A stretch of 64,000 bases of DNA from Erythrobacteraceae bacterium Alg239-R51 (GCA_947331495.1 CAMZOI010000002.1:62001-126000); one strand, 5' to 3'. Shown: positions 25,808-35,045, counted from the first letter of the stretch. Translations and numbers: made by a program. The notes: generated from the letters alone by a model not told the origin.

Positions 25808-26260
25808 ATGAGTAGAGTACCCCCTCTACCGCGCTGGCTGGGTTTGGGCGGCATCATGCCGCAGCTGGCCTGCGTCATTGTTCTTTACCTGGGACCCGGA
25901 GAATGGCGCTACGCCGCGCTGGCAATCGCCTATGCCTATGCGGCCTTGATATTCAGCTTTCTTGGCGGAATGTGGTGGGGCATCGCTGCCGCTGCTCCCG
26001 CGGCGGAGCGGCGGCGCTCGCTTGGCTGGCTCTGGATCGCAGCGGTCGTGCCTAGCCTTCTCGCGCTCGCATCGTTCATGCCGTGGGTGTTCGGCAAGAC
26101 CTGGCCCGAACCTTCCCTGGTGATGCTGGGAGGAGCCATTCTGTTAAGTCCGCTGGTCGATGCCAAGCTCGGACCGCTGGCCCCGCGGTGGTGGATGCGT
26201 TTGCGAATACCCTTGTCACTCGGGCTTGGTGCGGCAACGATCGCAGCCGCCCTGTCCTAG
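25808..26260 (+). CDS. DUF3429 family membrane protein
   Basis: 150 residues, four to five membrane helices. Family blocks FSFLGGMWWGIA and PLVDAKLGPLAPRWWMRLRIPLS are clear. Function unknown. Possibly co-transcribed with the lipoprotein before it. The end overlaps the convergent Mpo1-like gene by 4 bases. Confidence 0.85.
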   Translation: MSRVPPLPRWLGLGGIMPQLACVIVLYLGPGEWRYAALAIAYAYAALIFSFLGGMWWGIAAAAPAAERRRSLGWLWIAAVVPSLLALASFMPWVFGKTWPEPSLVMLGGAILLSPLVDAKLGPLAPRWWMRLRIPLSLGLGAATIAAALS

Positions 26261-26586
26261 CGGACGCCGGCCCGCTCGAGTTCAGGGCCGAGGCGTCCGG
26301 TCAGCCAGAGCCACCACATGCGAAAATCGGCGGCCAGGCTCCATAACGGATAGGTAAAAGTGGCGGGACGGTTCTTCTCGTGCGCGAAATGTGCGATCCA
26401 GGCGAAAAAATAGCCTGCGAGCGGAAGTGCGATGAGCAACCACCATTCGCCGGTCCAGATTGCGCCTAGCGCCAGCAGGACGACCAGGCTGGTACCGATG
26501 TAGTGGAGGGCCCGGGTGCCGGGCCGCGAATGCTCGCGTAGATAGAATGGCCAGAATTCGCTGAAGGTGGAATAGACACGTGCCAT
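26257..26586 (-). CDS. DUF962/Mpo1-like membrane protein
   Basis: 109 residues from the ATG at 26586. The family start FSEFWPFYLREHSRPGTRALHYIG contains the conserved His pair, and IAHFAHEKNRPATFTYPLWSL is the second conserved block. Yeast Mpo1 is an iron-dependent dioxygenase acting on 2-hydroxy fatty acids; sphingomonads make 2-hydroxy fatty acids for sphingolipids, so a similar role is possible but only inferred. Three membrane helices. Confidence 0.88.
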   Translation of the reverse strand: MARVYSTFSEFWPFYLREHSRPGTRALHYIGTSLVVLLALGAIWTGEWWLLIALPLAGYFFAWIAHFAHEKNRPATFTYPLWSLAADFRMWWLWLTGRLGPELERAGVR

Positions 26587-26638
26587 GGGCCTTGTTTGGG
26601 CGCCTCGTGCCGTTCCCGTCAAGTGGCCCCCAATCCAG

Positions 26639-28075
26639 TCAGTAGAGCCCTGGAATGCGGTATTGTGCCGCGCTCGGCTGGCGTGGCAGAACCATTTCGC
26701 GCTGGGTACGGCGTGCCTGGATCGTACCGTCTTTCGCCGCGCCGGTTATCGGCGTGCAGCTACGCCCCGCGAGATAATCGAGCGCGGTCGAGATCGATGC
26801 CTCGTCGGGATTGCCGAGCGGCGTGAAAATGTCGTCATTGGCCGCGCAAGATGCCCGCACCACGCCCGCCAATCCGCTGAAATATTCTCCCTCGCCATTG
26901 GCATTGGTGGTTTTCAGCGCAACCGCGCGCAGTCGGTCATCGCACGCCGACCGATCCAGCGCGATCTGGCCGACCGGCTTGCCGAACGTATCCTGTCCGA
27001 TCAGACCGATATTCTCGCCGAGATAGGGAATGAAAGAGTTCGTAACCAGCTCGCTTGCTGACGCCGTGGCGTCGGTTGCAATAACCGCGATCTTGTCAGC
27101 GGCGATAGCTTGCGGTTGAGACCTGAATAGGGTCGTCTCATTGTTCTCGCTCTTCGAATCGCGAAACACGGTGCGGCTGAAAACATCGCCCGTGCGGTTC
27201 GCGCCAAGAAGATCGCCAAGCAGTTCGGCGACCGAGATCAGGCCTCCACCATTGTAGCGCAGATCGAGGATGACTTGCGTTACGCCCTCGGCCTGAAACC
27301 GTGCGAACGCGCTGCGCAATTGCTGCTTGGCATCGTCGACGATGAAGGTGCGCAAGTTGACGTAGCCGACGCGGGTGCCGTCATTGTCGAAGACACGCAC
27401 GCCATAGCGTTCGGAGATCGGGTCGAGCGAATATTCGGCCTTGGTTACGGTTACGGATTGCTGGCTTCCGTCCGGCTGCCGTATCACGAAGCTGCGCGTC
27501 GTACCCGGTTCGCCCGGGCCGAGCGCCTCGATGACCGCCTGCGCCCCACCGCTCGCCATGAGCGCGGAAACACTTTGCCCCTGAATGGAAATAAGTTCGG
27601 TCCCGCGATCAAATCCTTGCGGAAAGGCGGGAGCATTTTCGAACGCTTCGACCACGAATACGCGGTTGCTGGCAAAATCGTAAGTCAATCGGATGCCGAA
27701 CCCGGCATTCGAACCGGTTTCTATCAGCTCGTTTTCTTCCTCGATCGAGGTGATGTAGGTGAAGAAGCGATCCTTGTCCTCGGCCCGCGCGGGGGCAACC
27801 AGCGCATTGATATAGCCCTGCACGGTATCGAACGCGTCCTGGTTGACCGTGGTGTCAAGCAGGTTGGGAAACAGGTACCATTCGTTGAGTTGGCCCAGAA
27901 CCCAGTCCTGCCGGTCGGCGAGCGAGCAAGTCGCGACACCCCCGCCACCGCCATCGTCTCCGCCGGAACTGCTGCCGGGGATGCCACCAGTGTTACCTCC
28001 TCTTCCTCCACCTCCTCCACAAGCGGCGAGAGAAATGGCGAGCGTGGCAGAAAGGAAGGTGCGACCCAGTTGCAT
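26639..28075 (-). CDS. S41 family (C-terminal processing type) peptidase lipoprotein
   Basis: 478 residues from the ATG at 28075. The signal peptide ends at the lipobox SLAAC (Cys19), followed by a Gly/Ser-rich linker. A cap region and a PDZ-like domain (about 110-210) precede the S41 domain, which has VILDLRYNGGG (about 268-278), the nucleophile Ser341 in TASASELV and the general-base Lys366 in DTFGKPVGQ. It is an envelope serine protease related to CtpA. Two cysteines late in the chain may stabilise it. The lipoprotein anchor distinguishes it from cytoplasm-facing relatives. Confidence 0.92.
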   Translation of the reverse strand: MQLGRTFLSATLAISLAACGGGGGRGGNTGGIPGSSSGGDDGGGGGVATCSLADRQDWVLGQLNEWYLFPNLLDTTVNQDAFDTVQGYINALVAPARAEDKDRFFTYITSIEEENELIETGSNAGFGIRLTYDFASNRVFVVEAFENAPAFPQGFDRGTELISIQGQSVSALMASGGAQAVIEALGPGEPGTTRSFVIRQPDGSQQSVTVTKAEYSLDPISERYGVRVFDNDGTRVGYVNLRTFIVDDAKQQLRSAFARFQAEGVTQVILDLRYNGGGLISVAELLGDLLGANRTGDVFSRTVFRDSKSENNETTLFRSQPQAIAADKIAVIATDATASASELVTNSFIPYLGENIGLIGQDTFGKPVGQIALDRSACDDRLRAVALKTTNANGEGEYFSGLAGVVRASCAANDDIFTPLGNPDEASISTALDYLAGRSCTPITGAAKDGTIQARRTQREMVLPRQPSAAQYRIPGLY

Positions 28076-28273
28076 GTGCGATCCCCGGAAGAAAAACCCG
28101 TATGTCAGTTTTCTGGCCATATGCCTGCTTAATCGTAGCTGAGCAATAATCTCGGTATGCGCAAGCGCAACGGGCGAGAGTGAAAAACGGTGCAAATTCT
28201 GTCGCGAGGCATGGTGCTAAGGCTTCCGGTATGCCTTACACTCGTTGGACGCTACGGGAATGAAGGACTGACG

Positions 28274-28858
28274 ATGAGTGAAGGCAATCCGGACTGGGTC
28301 ACGAAAGCAGTCGGCGGGGGCGCTGTGCCTGCCCGTCTGACGCTTGCCCGGGTGGCCGAGGAAAAGGCTTTGGGCCGCGGCGGGTTCGCTCTGTCGAGCG
28401 ATGCCTTCCGCCATGGCGGCGAACTCGATCCCAGCTTTACTGCAGTCGAGGAAGATGCGGTCGCACCGCCGTTCGAATGGACTGCACCGCCTCCGGGCGC
28501 GCAGGAGCTGGTGCTAGTTGCCGAAGACGCCGACAAAGGGCACGTGCACTGGATCGTCTGGGGCCTGCTACCGCAGAAAGGAAAGCTGCTCGAAGGCGAA
28601 GCGCCTCCGCGTACGGGCAAGAATGCGCATGGCAATTCGGAATGGCTGCTGCCCGATCCACCGCTTGGCGAGGAGCACCGGTACGTCTTCCAGCTGTTCG
28701 CGGTGGATCTTCCGTTCACGCTGATGCCAGGAGCGCCGCATGAAGATCTCGTCCGCAACCTTGAAGGACATGTGATGGCGGCAGCCGTACTCACCGCCCG
28801 TTTCGAAGGACATCAGGTCGAAAAGCTGGACATGGACGACCTCGACGACATGGACTGA
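28274..28858 (+). CDS. YbhB/YbcL family (PEBP-like) protein
   Basis: 194 residues from ATG 28274. Blocks of the phosphatidylethanolamine-binding protein fold: DAVAPPFEWTAPPPGAQELV, VAEDADKGHVHWIVWGL and HRYVFQLFAVDLPF, containing the anion-pocket residues DxD and HW. The role of the bacterial proteins is unclear. No signal peptide. The C-terminus is acidic (LDMDDLDDMD). Followed closely by the SWIB gene. Confidence 0.92.
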   Translation: MSEGNPDWVTKAVGGGAVPARLTLARVAEEKALGRGGFALSSDAFRHGGELDPSFTAVEEDAVAPPFEWTAPPPGAQELVLVAEDADKGHVHWIVWGLLPQKGKLLEGEAPPRTGKNAHGNSEWLLPDPPLGEEHRYVFQLFAVDLPFTLMPGAPHEDLVRNLEGHVMAAAVLTARFEGHQVEKLDMDDLDDMD

Positions 28859-28883
28859 ACCATAGCCAAGGAAAGGATAAATC

Positions 28884-29135
28884 ATGGCTGGCAAGAACAA
28901 CGCACTGCAAAAACCGGTGAATCTTACACCGCAACTGGAAAACGTGGTGGGCAAGGGTCCGATGACCCGCGCCCAGGTTACCTCCAAGGTGTGGGATCAC
29001 ATCAAGGCCAACGACCTGCAGGATTCCAAAGACCGGCGGATGATCAACCCGGACGACAAGCTCGGCGCTGTCATCGGCAAGGAACAGATTTCGATGTTCA
29101 AGATGACCGGTGCCGTTTCCAAGCACATGAGCTGA
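28884..29135 (+). CDS. SWIB/MDM2 domain protein
   Basis: 83 residues forming one SWIB domain: LTPQLENVVGKGPMTRAQVT, VWDHIKANDLQDSKDRRMI and FKMTGAVSKHM. SWIB domains occur in eukaryotic chromatin remodelers and in chlamydiae and some alphaproteobacteria, where they are thought to act on DNA topology or binding. AAGGA precedes the ATG. It starts 25 bases behind the PEBP gene, so the two are likely co-transcribed. Confidence 0.93.
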   Translation: MAGKNNALQKPVNLTPQLENVVGKGPMTRAQVTSKVWDHIKANDLQDSKDRRMINPDDKLGAVIGKEQISMFKMTGAVSKHMS

Positions 29136-29140
29136 TTGTT

Positions 29141-29539
29141 CTACCGGCGGCGGAACGGCCAGTCCGTGACGCCGCCGGTCCATAGCGCGAGCCAGATGAT
29201 GACCGGCTGCGCGAACATGCGCGGTATGTGATAGGCAAGACCGAGTGCGCCGTTTTCGCGGTCCATGTCGAGCGCGAAATGATTGATGTTGGCCGGGAAT
29301 ACGCACAGGGCGTAGGCTGCAAGACCCCACGCACCCGCCTGCCTGAGTCTGCGCGAAAAAGGCTGTATAAGGGCCACTGCACCGAGCATTTCGGCGATGC
29401 CGGTCCAGAATACGACGCTTTCCGGTCCCGGCACCCAGAAAGGGACGATGGATGAAAAAGGATCTGGCGCAGCGAGGTGGAGATATCCGGCCACGCCATA
29501 GAGCACCGCCAAAAGCCACCGCAGCCCGGTACGGATCAT
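29141..29539 (-). CDS. DoxX-like membrane protein
   Basis: 132 residues, four membrane helices. N-terminal LLAVLYGVAGYLHLAAPDPF and WTGIAEMLGAVALI resemble DoxX/DoxD-like small membrane proteins. The gene starts in an ATGA overlap with the DUF3253 gene and is the last of three coupled reverse-strand genes. Function unknown. Confidence 0.8.
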   Translation of the reverse strand: MIRTGLRWLLAVLYGVAGYLHLAAPDPFSSIVPFWVPGPESVVFWTGIAEMLGAVALIQPFSRRLRQAGAWGLAAYALCVFPANINHFALDMDRENGALGLAYHIPRMFAQPVIIWLALWTGGVTDWPFRRR

Positions 29540-29811
29540 GGAGCTCGCTTGCCGATCCGGTAAGGTCCGGCCCGCTTGGGTAAACTCTCACCTTTCCAGC
29601 TCAGGGCGATTGCACCGGTAGTATGCAGACTGTCTACCGCGGCGTGAACATCATCCATTCTCGGTCGCCAGTCATCGGGGCCCACAATCTTGCGGGCGAC
29701 TTCGCTCGGGCAGATCGTCGCGCCCGGCTCGCGTTCGCCAAGCAGCAACAGGATCGCGTTTTCCAGTTCTTCTGCCGCCGGCTGCGTTTCAGGCGCGCTC
29801 GCCCGTTTCAC
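29536..29811 (-). CDS. DUF3253 protein
   Basis: 91 residues from a GTG at 29811, which overlaps the stop of the DUF427 gene as GTGA; longer in-frame starts lack coding character. The family pattern is ELENAILLLLGEREPGATIC, PSEVARKI, DDWRPRMDDVHAAVDSLH and KRAGPYRIG, which reads like a small winged helix. Function unknown. The DUF427-DUF3253-DoxX-like trio is translationally coupled throughout. Confidence 0.88.
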   Translation of the reverse strand: MKRASAPETQPAAEELENAILLLLGEREPGATICPSEVARKIVGPDDWRPRMDDVHAAVDSLHTTGAIALSWKGESLPKRAGPYRIGKRAP

Positions 29812-30098
29812 TCCTCGACGACTTCCACGCCCTTCCAGAATGCAATTCGGTCCTTGATCCGGGATGCTTCTTCCTTCGGTTCTGGGTAATACCAGGCCGC
29901 ATCTTCGTTGATCGCGCCACCGGCATTGATCGAATAATAATTCGCCGTGCCTTTCCACGGGCAAAGGCTTGTCGTTTCGGTAGGCACAAGAACGCCACGC
30001 TGAACGTCGCTGGCGGGAAAGTAATGATTGTTCTCTACGATTACTGTGTCGTCACTGCGAGCGAGAGTTTCGCCGTTCCAGATTGCTGCCATTGTCAT
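29808..30098 (-). CDS. DUF427 protein
   Basis: 96 residues from the ATG at 30098 (an AAGG element lies 8-9 bases before it; ATG 30092 is an alternative). The conserved blocks are NHYFPASDV, TSLCPWKGTANYYSI and AAWYYPEPKEEA, which fix the family. DUF427 is a small beta-barrel of unknown function, common in environmental alphaproteobacteria. First gene of a coupled trio. Confidence 0.92.
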   Translation of the reverse strand: MTMAAIWNGETLARSDDTVIVENNHYFPASDVQRGVLVPTETTSLCPWKGTANYYSINAGGAINEDAAWYYPEPKEEASRIKDRIAFWKGVEVVEE

Positions 30099-30166
30099 AG
30101 TTGGGGCCTTTCCTTGTCGCGAGCCTTTGCTAGGACAGCCCGCGACCAACGAAGGGGTTCCGAACT

Positions 30167-31435
30167 ATGCGCCATCTCGCTGCTGCCACCGCTCTGATTG
30201 CTGCTTTCTGGACACCGGCTTACGCCCAATCCACGCCCGAGGAAACGGCCGCAGCCGCGCTGGAGGCGGCACCTGTCTGGGACGGGCACAACGATGTTCC
30301 GATTCAGCTGCGGGCGCGGTTCGGTAATCAGATCAATGCGTTCGACTTTGGCGACACGCTGGACACGGTCACGGCAGAACGCAGCGCGATGCACACGGAT
30401 ATCGCCCGCTTGAGACAGGGCAAGGTCGGGGCGCAATGGTGGTCGGTGTATGTCAGTGCCGATCTGCCGGAACCACTCGCCGTCCAGACGACGATCGAGC
30501 AGATCGATGTGGCAAAGCGCCTGATCGCGCGGTATCCCGAATTGCAATTCGCGCTGACGAGCGAGGATGTCGAGGAAGCCATGGAAGCCGGGCGCATCGC
30601 CTCCCTGCTCGGCATGGAGGGCGGCCATTCGATCGGTTCGAGCCTCGCCGTGCTGCGGCAGATGTACGATCTGGGCGCGCGGTACATGACCCTGACCCAT
30701 GGCAAGACGCTGACCTGGGCGGACAGCGCGACCGATGCGCCTCGGCATGGCGGCTTGAACGCATTCGGCATGGACGTGGTGCGCGAAATGAACCGGATCG
30801 GCATGCTGGTCGATCTGAGCCATGTCAGCGAAGCGGCGATGCACGATGCTCTCGACGTGGCACGTGCGCCGGTCATTTTCAGTCATTCGGGCGCCCGGGC
30901 GGTGACCGGCCATTTGCGCAACGTGCCCGACAGCGTCCTCCAGCGTATGCCGCAGAACGGCGGCGTCGTCATGGTCGTGGCCCTGCCTTGGTTTATCAAC
31001 GACGAATTGCGCAACCGCTCTGCCAATCGGGCCGCCGAAGAGGCACGGCTGCGGGCCTTGTTTCCCGGCCTTCCCGACGAGGTCGCGGGGCAGCTGGCGA
31101 AGTGGGAAGCCGAAAACCCCGCCCCGGTGTCTACAATCGGCGACATGGCCGACCACATCGATCACGTCCGCGAGGTCGCCGGTATCGATCATATCGGGAT
31201 TGGTGGCGATTATGACGGAATGCCGCATGGCCCGGTCGGAATGGAGGATGTTACCGGCTATCCCGCATTGTTCGCTGAACTGGCCGAGCGCGGATACTCG
31301 CAACAGGATCTGGAGAAGATCGCCAGCCGCAACATGATGCGCGCCATGCGTGCCGCAGAAACCTATGCGGCCAGCCAATCGGATGCGGCTCCGTTGGAAT
31401 ATCCCGCCGGGGAACCGCGCGACGCGAATGACTAG
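30167..31435 (+). CDS. membrane dipeptidase (peptidase family M19), exported
   Basis: 422 residues. A signal peptide (ATALIAAFWTPAYAQ) is followed by the amidohydrolase-type barrel with the M19 metal motifs: DGHNDVP (HxD), LLGMEGGHSIG (metal-bridging Glu), DLSHVSE and FSHSGAR (His ligands), and HIGIGGDYDG near the end. It cleaves dipeptides using two zinc ions, here in the periplasm. Single gene, divergent from DUF427. Confidence 0.94.
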   Translation: MRHLAAATALIAAFWTPAYAQSTPEETAAAALEAAPVWDGHNDVPIQLRARFGNQINAFDFGDTLDTVTAERSAMHTDIARLRQGKVGAQWWSVYVSADLPEPLAVQTTIEQIDVAKRLIARYPELQFALTSEDVEEAMEAGRIASLLGMEGGHSIGSSLAVLRQMYDLGARYMTLTHGKTLTWADSATDAPRHGGLNAFGMDVVREMNRIGMLVDLSHVSEAAMHDALDVARAPVIFSHSGARAVTGHLRNVPDSVLQRMPQNGGVVMVVALPWFINDELRNRSANRAAEEARLRALFPGLPDEVAGQLAKWEAENPAPVSTIGDMADHIDHVREVAGIDHIGIGGDYDGMPHGPVGMEDVTGYPALFAELAERGYSQQDLEKIASRNMMRAMRAAETYAASQSDAAPLEYPAGEPRDAND

Positions 31436-31481
31436 CACTAGCCGCTGTGCAGTTCCGCAGATTTAGACCAATTGTTGGATC

Positions 31482-31907
31482 TTACAACCGCTCGAGGGTG
31501 AGCGGGCAACGTTCGCCTTGGTAATAGGCCTCCAGAGTATCGGTGAACACCTGGCGATCGTCGTCGTCGCACGCCGCTTCGAACAGGGTCATCGAACTGC
31601 GAAATTTCAGTGCGTCGACCGACCCCAGAATATCTTCGGCGCTCATCGTCCCGGCCCATTCGAGCATCGCTTCGACCGCGTCGAAAAGCCGCGGTCCGAG
31701 CTCTTCGTGAGTGCAATAGGCGCTTGCTTCATTCTTGCTGGCCAGGGCGAACTTGCGGGTTGTCGCGCTGCTTCCCAAACCGGCGATCTGCGGAAAGACA
31801 AACCACATCCAGTGGCTGGTTTTCCGTCCAGCGGAAATTTCTTCGAGCGCGCGCTCGTACGCGCCATCATCCTGGGCATCGAGGAAATGTCCGAAGCGGT
31901 CAGTCAC
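31482..31907 (-). CDS. DUF1810 protein
   Basis: 141 residues. Conserved blocks are FLDAQDDGAYERALEEISAG, KTSHWMWFVFPQIAGLG and LKFRSSMTLFEAA. A small helical family related to calpastatin-annotated proteins; function unknown. It overlaps the upstream DUF3140 gene by 8 bases and is the last of five genes in a row of small stress-type proteins. Confidence 0.92.
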   Translation of the reverse strand: MTDRFGHFLDAQDDGAYERALEEISAGRKTSHWMWFVFPQIAGLGSSATTRKFALASKNEASAYCTHEELGPRLFDAVEAMLEWAGTMSAEDILGSVDALKFRSSMTLFEAACDDDDRQVFTDTLEAYYQGERCPLTLERL

Positions 31908-32235
31908 TCTTCATGGGGTCGTGGCCCCAGTTCATCAGGCTGTATCGCCAGTCGCTATTCTCGATATCGCCGGATGGCTTCTGCGCCAGATGGCGATGGA
32001 CGTAGCCAACGACCTTGCGCATGTGCTCGTACTGGTTATCGGTGAGAGAATCCTTGTTCGTGCGTTTGATGTCGATGATGCGGCGTCCCGACTTGTGACC
32101 GGTACTTTCGCCCTCATCACTGTCACCTACCGATTTTGAATCTTCGGTATCGAGCCATTCTTCCAGTTCCTTGGGCTGCATGTTCACGCAATCGTAGAAC
32201 TCGGAATAGATCTCGTCCTTTTCGTCTTCGGTCAT
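31900..32235 (-). CDS. DUF3140 protein
   Basis: 111 residues. Typical pattern FYDCVNMQPKELEEWL, SVGDSDEGESTGHKSGRRII, then YEHMRKVVGYVHRHLAQKP and WRYSLMNWGHDP. Function unknown; the family travels with other small stress genes. Start overlaps the stop of the DUF3008 gene by one base and its own end overlaps DUF1810. Confidence 0.92.
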   Translation of the reverse strand: MTEDEKDEIYSEFYDCVNMQPKELEEWLDTEDSKSVGDSDEGESTGHKSGRRIIDIKRTNKDSLTDNQYEHMRKVVGYVHRHLAQKPSGDIENSDWRYSLMNWGHDPMKSD

Positions 32236-32426
32236 CAGTCGTCCTCGTCGACGTGCTCGGGCAATCCTTCTCTGTCGGTCGAAGCATAGTCTTCCAGCTC
32301 GTCTTCGCTCATGCTGTCATACATCTGCTTGGACGCGCCCTGGAGATCGGAGACTTTCGTTTCGCCCCGCTTGGCCGAGAGCGCTGCCCCGGCCGCCTTC
32401 TGCTGCGCTTTGGATTTTGCCGGCAT
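32235..32426 (-). CDS. DUF3008 protein
   Basis: 63 residues with the family start MPAKSKAQQKAAGAALSAKR and the acidic end LPEHVDEDD. Small, hydrophilic and probably disordered, reminiscent of stress-induced hydrophilins. It touches its neighbours on both sides by one base. Confidence 0.9.
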   Translation of the reverse strand: MPAKSKAQQKAAGAALSAKRGETKVSDLQGASKQMYDSMSEDELEDYASTDREGLPEHVDEDD

Positions 32427-32653
32427 CAGTTTTGCTCCTTCAGTTCAGAACCCCTCTTGAGAACCTCGTCGCCATCATCCTGCTTGATCAGGTAGGCCGG
32501 ATTGTCCTCGGTGCCATCCTTGGTGATCTCGGAGCCCTTGAGGGTACGGGTCACTTCGCGCTCGAAGCGCTCCTTGATCTGGCCCTTGCCCTTTCCGTTG
32601 CCCCACTCCCATTCGACATACTGATCGGTCTGGAAGCTGTTGGACTTGCTCAT
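32426..32653 (-). CDS. DUF2945/HVA1 (Tudor-like) small protein
   Basis: 75 residues. Blocks YVEWEWGNGKGKGQIKERF, TRTLKGSEITKDGTEDNPAY and LIKQDDGDEVLKRGSEL define the hypervirulence-associated HVA1 family with a small SH3/Tudor-like barrel. Molecular function unknown. First in the very tight chain DUF2945-DUF3008-DUF3140-DUF1810. Confidence 0.92.
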   Translation of the reverse strand: MSKSNSFQTDQYVEWEWGNGKGKGQIKERFEREVTRTLKGSEITKDGTEDNPAYLIKQDDGDEVLKRGSELKEQN

Positions 32654-32674
32654 GGAAACTTCTCCTTCATAAGG

Positions 32675-33016
32675 TCAGTTCTCGATAACGTTCAGCCCGT
32701 CCTCGTCGGTTTGGTCGGAATCGAGCGTGCCGGTCTCGTCGCCGAGTTCGCTCTGGGCATCGCCAATATCTGCATCGCTGCCGACGATGCTGTCGGTTCC
32801 GTCGCCGTCGTCTTCCATCGATGAAATTTCGCCGCTGACAGTGGCTTCTTCCTCGATATCGCCCTGCATCAGCGCGGGAACGATCCAGGTCACGGACAAC
32901 AGGAGTATGGCTAGCAGGGTTCCGCCGATCAGCACCCAGCGGACGACGCCCTCTTTCGAACCGCCGCTGGCTTCGACTTCGTCTATATGGACCTGGCCAT
33001 TCTTGTCTTCGTGCAT
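32675..33016 (-). CDS. single-pass membrane protein of unknown function
   Basis: 113 residues. A cytoplasmic N-terminus of about 25 residues, one membrane helix (WVLIGGTLLAILLLSVTWIV, about 27-46) and an acidic Asp/Ser/Gly-rich tail that may bind calcium or be disordered. It stands 21 bases before the DUF2945 gene and is probably the first gene of that operon. Confidence 0.7.
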   Translation of the reverse strand: MHEDKNGQVHIDEVEASGGSKEGVVRWVLIGGTLLAILLLSVTWIVPALMQGDIEEEATVSGEISSMEDDGDGTDSIVGSDADIGDAQSELGDETGTLDSDQTDEDGLNVIEN

Positions 33017-33050
33017 CGCAAACCTCCCTGCGTGATAGTGTCGCAGGGTT

Positions 33051-33075
33051 TACGCGGCTGGGCAGCGAATGTTCC
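33051..33075 (-). promoter_or_regulatory. weak EcfG-like promoter for the small stress-protein operon
   Basis: On the reverse strand GGAAC (33075-33071), 16 bases, CGTA (33054-33051); the -10 element differs from CGTT in one base. Position fits the gene starting at 33016. Confidence 0.4.
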
Positions 33076-33091
33076 GCCGCGCGGGGCCCCG

Positions 33092-33916
33092 TCAGTCGCG
33101 CAGGAGCTCGTTGATTCCGGTTTTTTCGCGGGTCTGGGCGTCGACCGTCTTGACGATCACCGCGCAAGCCAGAGAGGGCGCGCCTTCCTTGCCGGAAAGA
33201 GTGCCGGGCACCACCACCGAAAAGGGCGGGATGTGCCCCCGGACGACCTCGCCCGTGTCGCGATGAACGATCTTGGTCGACTGGGTGATGAAGACGCCCA
33301 TGGCCACCACGCAGCCTTCACCAACTATGACGCCTTCGACGATCTCCGAGCGCGCGCCGATGAAGCAGTTGTCGCCGATGACGGTCGGATTGGCTTGCAT
33401 CGGTTCGAGCACGCCGCCGATACCTGCGCCAGCAGAGATATGGCAGTTTTCACCGATCTGCGCGCAGCTGCCGATGCTCGCCCAGGTGTCGACCATTGTA
33501 CCCTTGCCAACATATGCGCCGATATTGACGAAGCTGGGCATCAGGACGCAGCCGGGTGCGATATACGCACCTTCGCGAGCAATCGCACCGGGCACCACGC
33601 GAAAACCCGCCTGACGAAAGCGCGCCTCGTCCCAACCTGCAAACTTGCTCGGGACCTTGTCGAAGGCCGGATGGCCCGCGCTGCCACCATCCATGACCTG
33701 GTTGTCGTTCAGGCGGAAGCTCAGCAGAACAGCTTTCTTGAGCCATTGATTGACCTGCCAGCCACCCTGCCCGTCGGGTTCCGCTACGCGGGCTTCGCCG
33801 GCATCGAGCAGGGCCAGCGCCTTCTCGACCACTTCACGCACATCGCTCGACCGGGGCGTAACCTCGGCGCGGATATCCCATGCGGCTTCGATGCGGCGTT
33901 CAAGGCTGGCGGTCAT
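33092..33916 (-). CDS. dapD: 2,3,4,5-tetrahydropyridine-2,6-dicarboxylate N-succinyltransferase
   Basis: 274 residues, the normal length, from the ATG at 33916. Transfers succinyl from succinyl-CoA to tetrahydrodipicolinate in lysine and diaminopimelate synthesis. A helical N-terminal domain is followed by left-handed beta-helix hexapeptide repeats ([36 protein letters not shown]) and the conserved end [19 protein letters not shown]. The acceptor-site block [12 protein letters not shown] is also present. No other dap gene is in the window. Confidence 0.97.
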   Translation of the reverse strand: MTASLERRIEAAWDIRAEVTPRSSDVREVVEKALALLDAGEARVAEPDGQGGWQVNQWLKKAVLLSFRLNDNQVMDGGSAGHPAFDKVPSKFAGWDEARFRQAGFRVVPGAIAREGAYIAPGCVLMPSFVNIGAYVGKGTMVDTWASIGSCAQIGENCHISAGAGIGGVLEPMQANPTVIGDNCFIGARSEIVEGVIVGEGCVVAMGVFITQSTKIVHRDTGEVVRGHIPPFSVVVPGTLSGKEGAPSLACAVIVKTVDAQTREKTGINELLRD

Positions 33917-33962
33917 GCGTATCTCCGGTGTGGAATTCGCGCCGCTGTTAGGACGGACGACC

Positions 33963-35045
33963 TTATTCGTCCATCCCCGCGTCCTTGGCGAACATGTAAG
34001 CGCGTTCGACCAGCGGGCCAACGCGCTCGCTCATCTGCTTGGCATGCGAACTGGAAGCGGTACCGTCGATCACGCGCTTCTTGATGCCTTGCATGATTCC
34101 GGCGAGCCGGAAGAGATTGTAAGCGAAATACCATTCCATCGGCGGGACCGGGTAGCCGGTGCGCGAGACGTAGCGGTCGACCGCCTCGTCCTGCGTCGGA
34201 ATCCCGAGCGCTTCAAGGTCCAGTCCAAGCAGCCCTGCGCGCCCGTCGGCGGGGTTATGCCAGTTGAGCATCAGATAGCTGAAATCGGCAATCGGATCGC
34301 CCAGCGTCGACAGTTCCCAGTCCAGCACCGCCAGTACGTTCGGCCGGTCGTGCTCGAAGATCAGATTGTCGAGCCGGTAATCGCCATGGACAACGCTGGA
34401 TTCGTGCTGCGCAGGGATGGTCTGAGGAAGCCATTCGATCAGGCGTTCCATCTGCGGCATGTGTTCCGTTTCCGACAGCTTGTACTGCTTGGACCAGCGG
34501 GCGATCTGGCGTGCGCAGTAATCAGTCGGTTTGCCGTAATCGCCAAGGCCGATCTCGTCTGGATTCTTCAGGTGGAGGTCGGCCATGGTGTCGATCATGG
34601 AATTGTAGATCGCCCGGCGTTCCTCGGGTTCGATACCGGGCAGGGCACCGTTCCACAGTGACCGGCCATCGGCCAGCCCCATGACAAAGAACTTGGCGCC
34701 GATCACATCGGGGTTTTCACACAAGCCATAGGTTTTCGGAACCGGGAACCCGGTTGGCCCGAGCGCCGACATGGCAGCATGTTCCCGGTCTACCGCATGT
34801 GCACTGGGCAACAGTTTGCCGAAAGGCTGACGGCGCAGGACGTAGGAACGCCCCGGCGTGTCGATCCGGTAGGTGGGGTTCGACTGTCCACCCTTGAATT
34901 TCGAATAGGAAATCGGCCCTTGGAAGCCGTCGACGTGTTCCTCGAACCAGGCGGTCAGCTTGTCGAGGTCGAGCCGGTCGCGCTCCGGCACGTCGATCGT
35001 GCCGACCATTTCCGTGTCAAAATCGATCGTCTGTTCGTCCGCCAT
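33963..35045 (-). CDS. APH-type phosphotransferase family protein (ACAD10-like kinase domain)
   Basis: 360 residues. The kinase-like fold shows the Brenner-type motif [13 protein letters not shown] and the metal-binding block [19 protein letters not shown]; the N-terminal part [12 protein letters not shown] is the nucleotide loop. Relatives are fused to or encoded beside acyl-CoA dehydrogenases (ACAD10/11), where they phosphorylate hydroxylated acyl-CoAs. Here acyl-CoA dehydrogenase and alcohol dehydrogenase genes follow on the same strand with one-base overlaps, which supports that reading over an antibiotic kinase. Confidence 0.88.
   Translation of the reverse strand: MADEQTIDFDTEMVGTIDVPERDRLDLDKLTAWFEEHVDGFQGPISYSKFKGGQSNPTYRIDTPGRSYVLRRQPFGKLLPSAHAVDREHAAMSALGPTGFPVPKTYGLCENPDVIGAKFFVMGLADGRSLWNGALPGIEPEERRAIYNSMIDTMADLHLKNPDEIGLGDYGKPTDYCARQIARWSKQYKLSETEHMPQMERLIEWLPQTIPAQHESSVVHGDYRLDNLIFEHDRPNVLAVLDWELSTLGDPIADFSYLMLNWHNPADGRAGLLGLDLEALGIPTQDEAVDRYVSRTGYPVPPMEWYFAYNLFRLAGIMQGIKKRVIDGTASSSHAKQMSERVGPLVERAYMFAKDAGMDE

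Noticed and set aside
33963-35045. Aminoglycoside resistance gene
   Set aside because: The APH-type fold is shared with acyl-CoA-linked kinases, and one-base junctions with acyl-CoA and alcohol dehydrogenase genes argue for catabolism.
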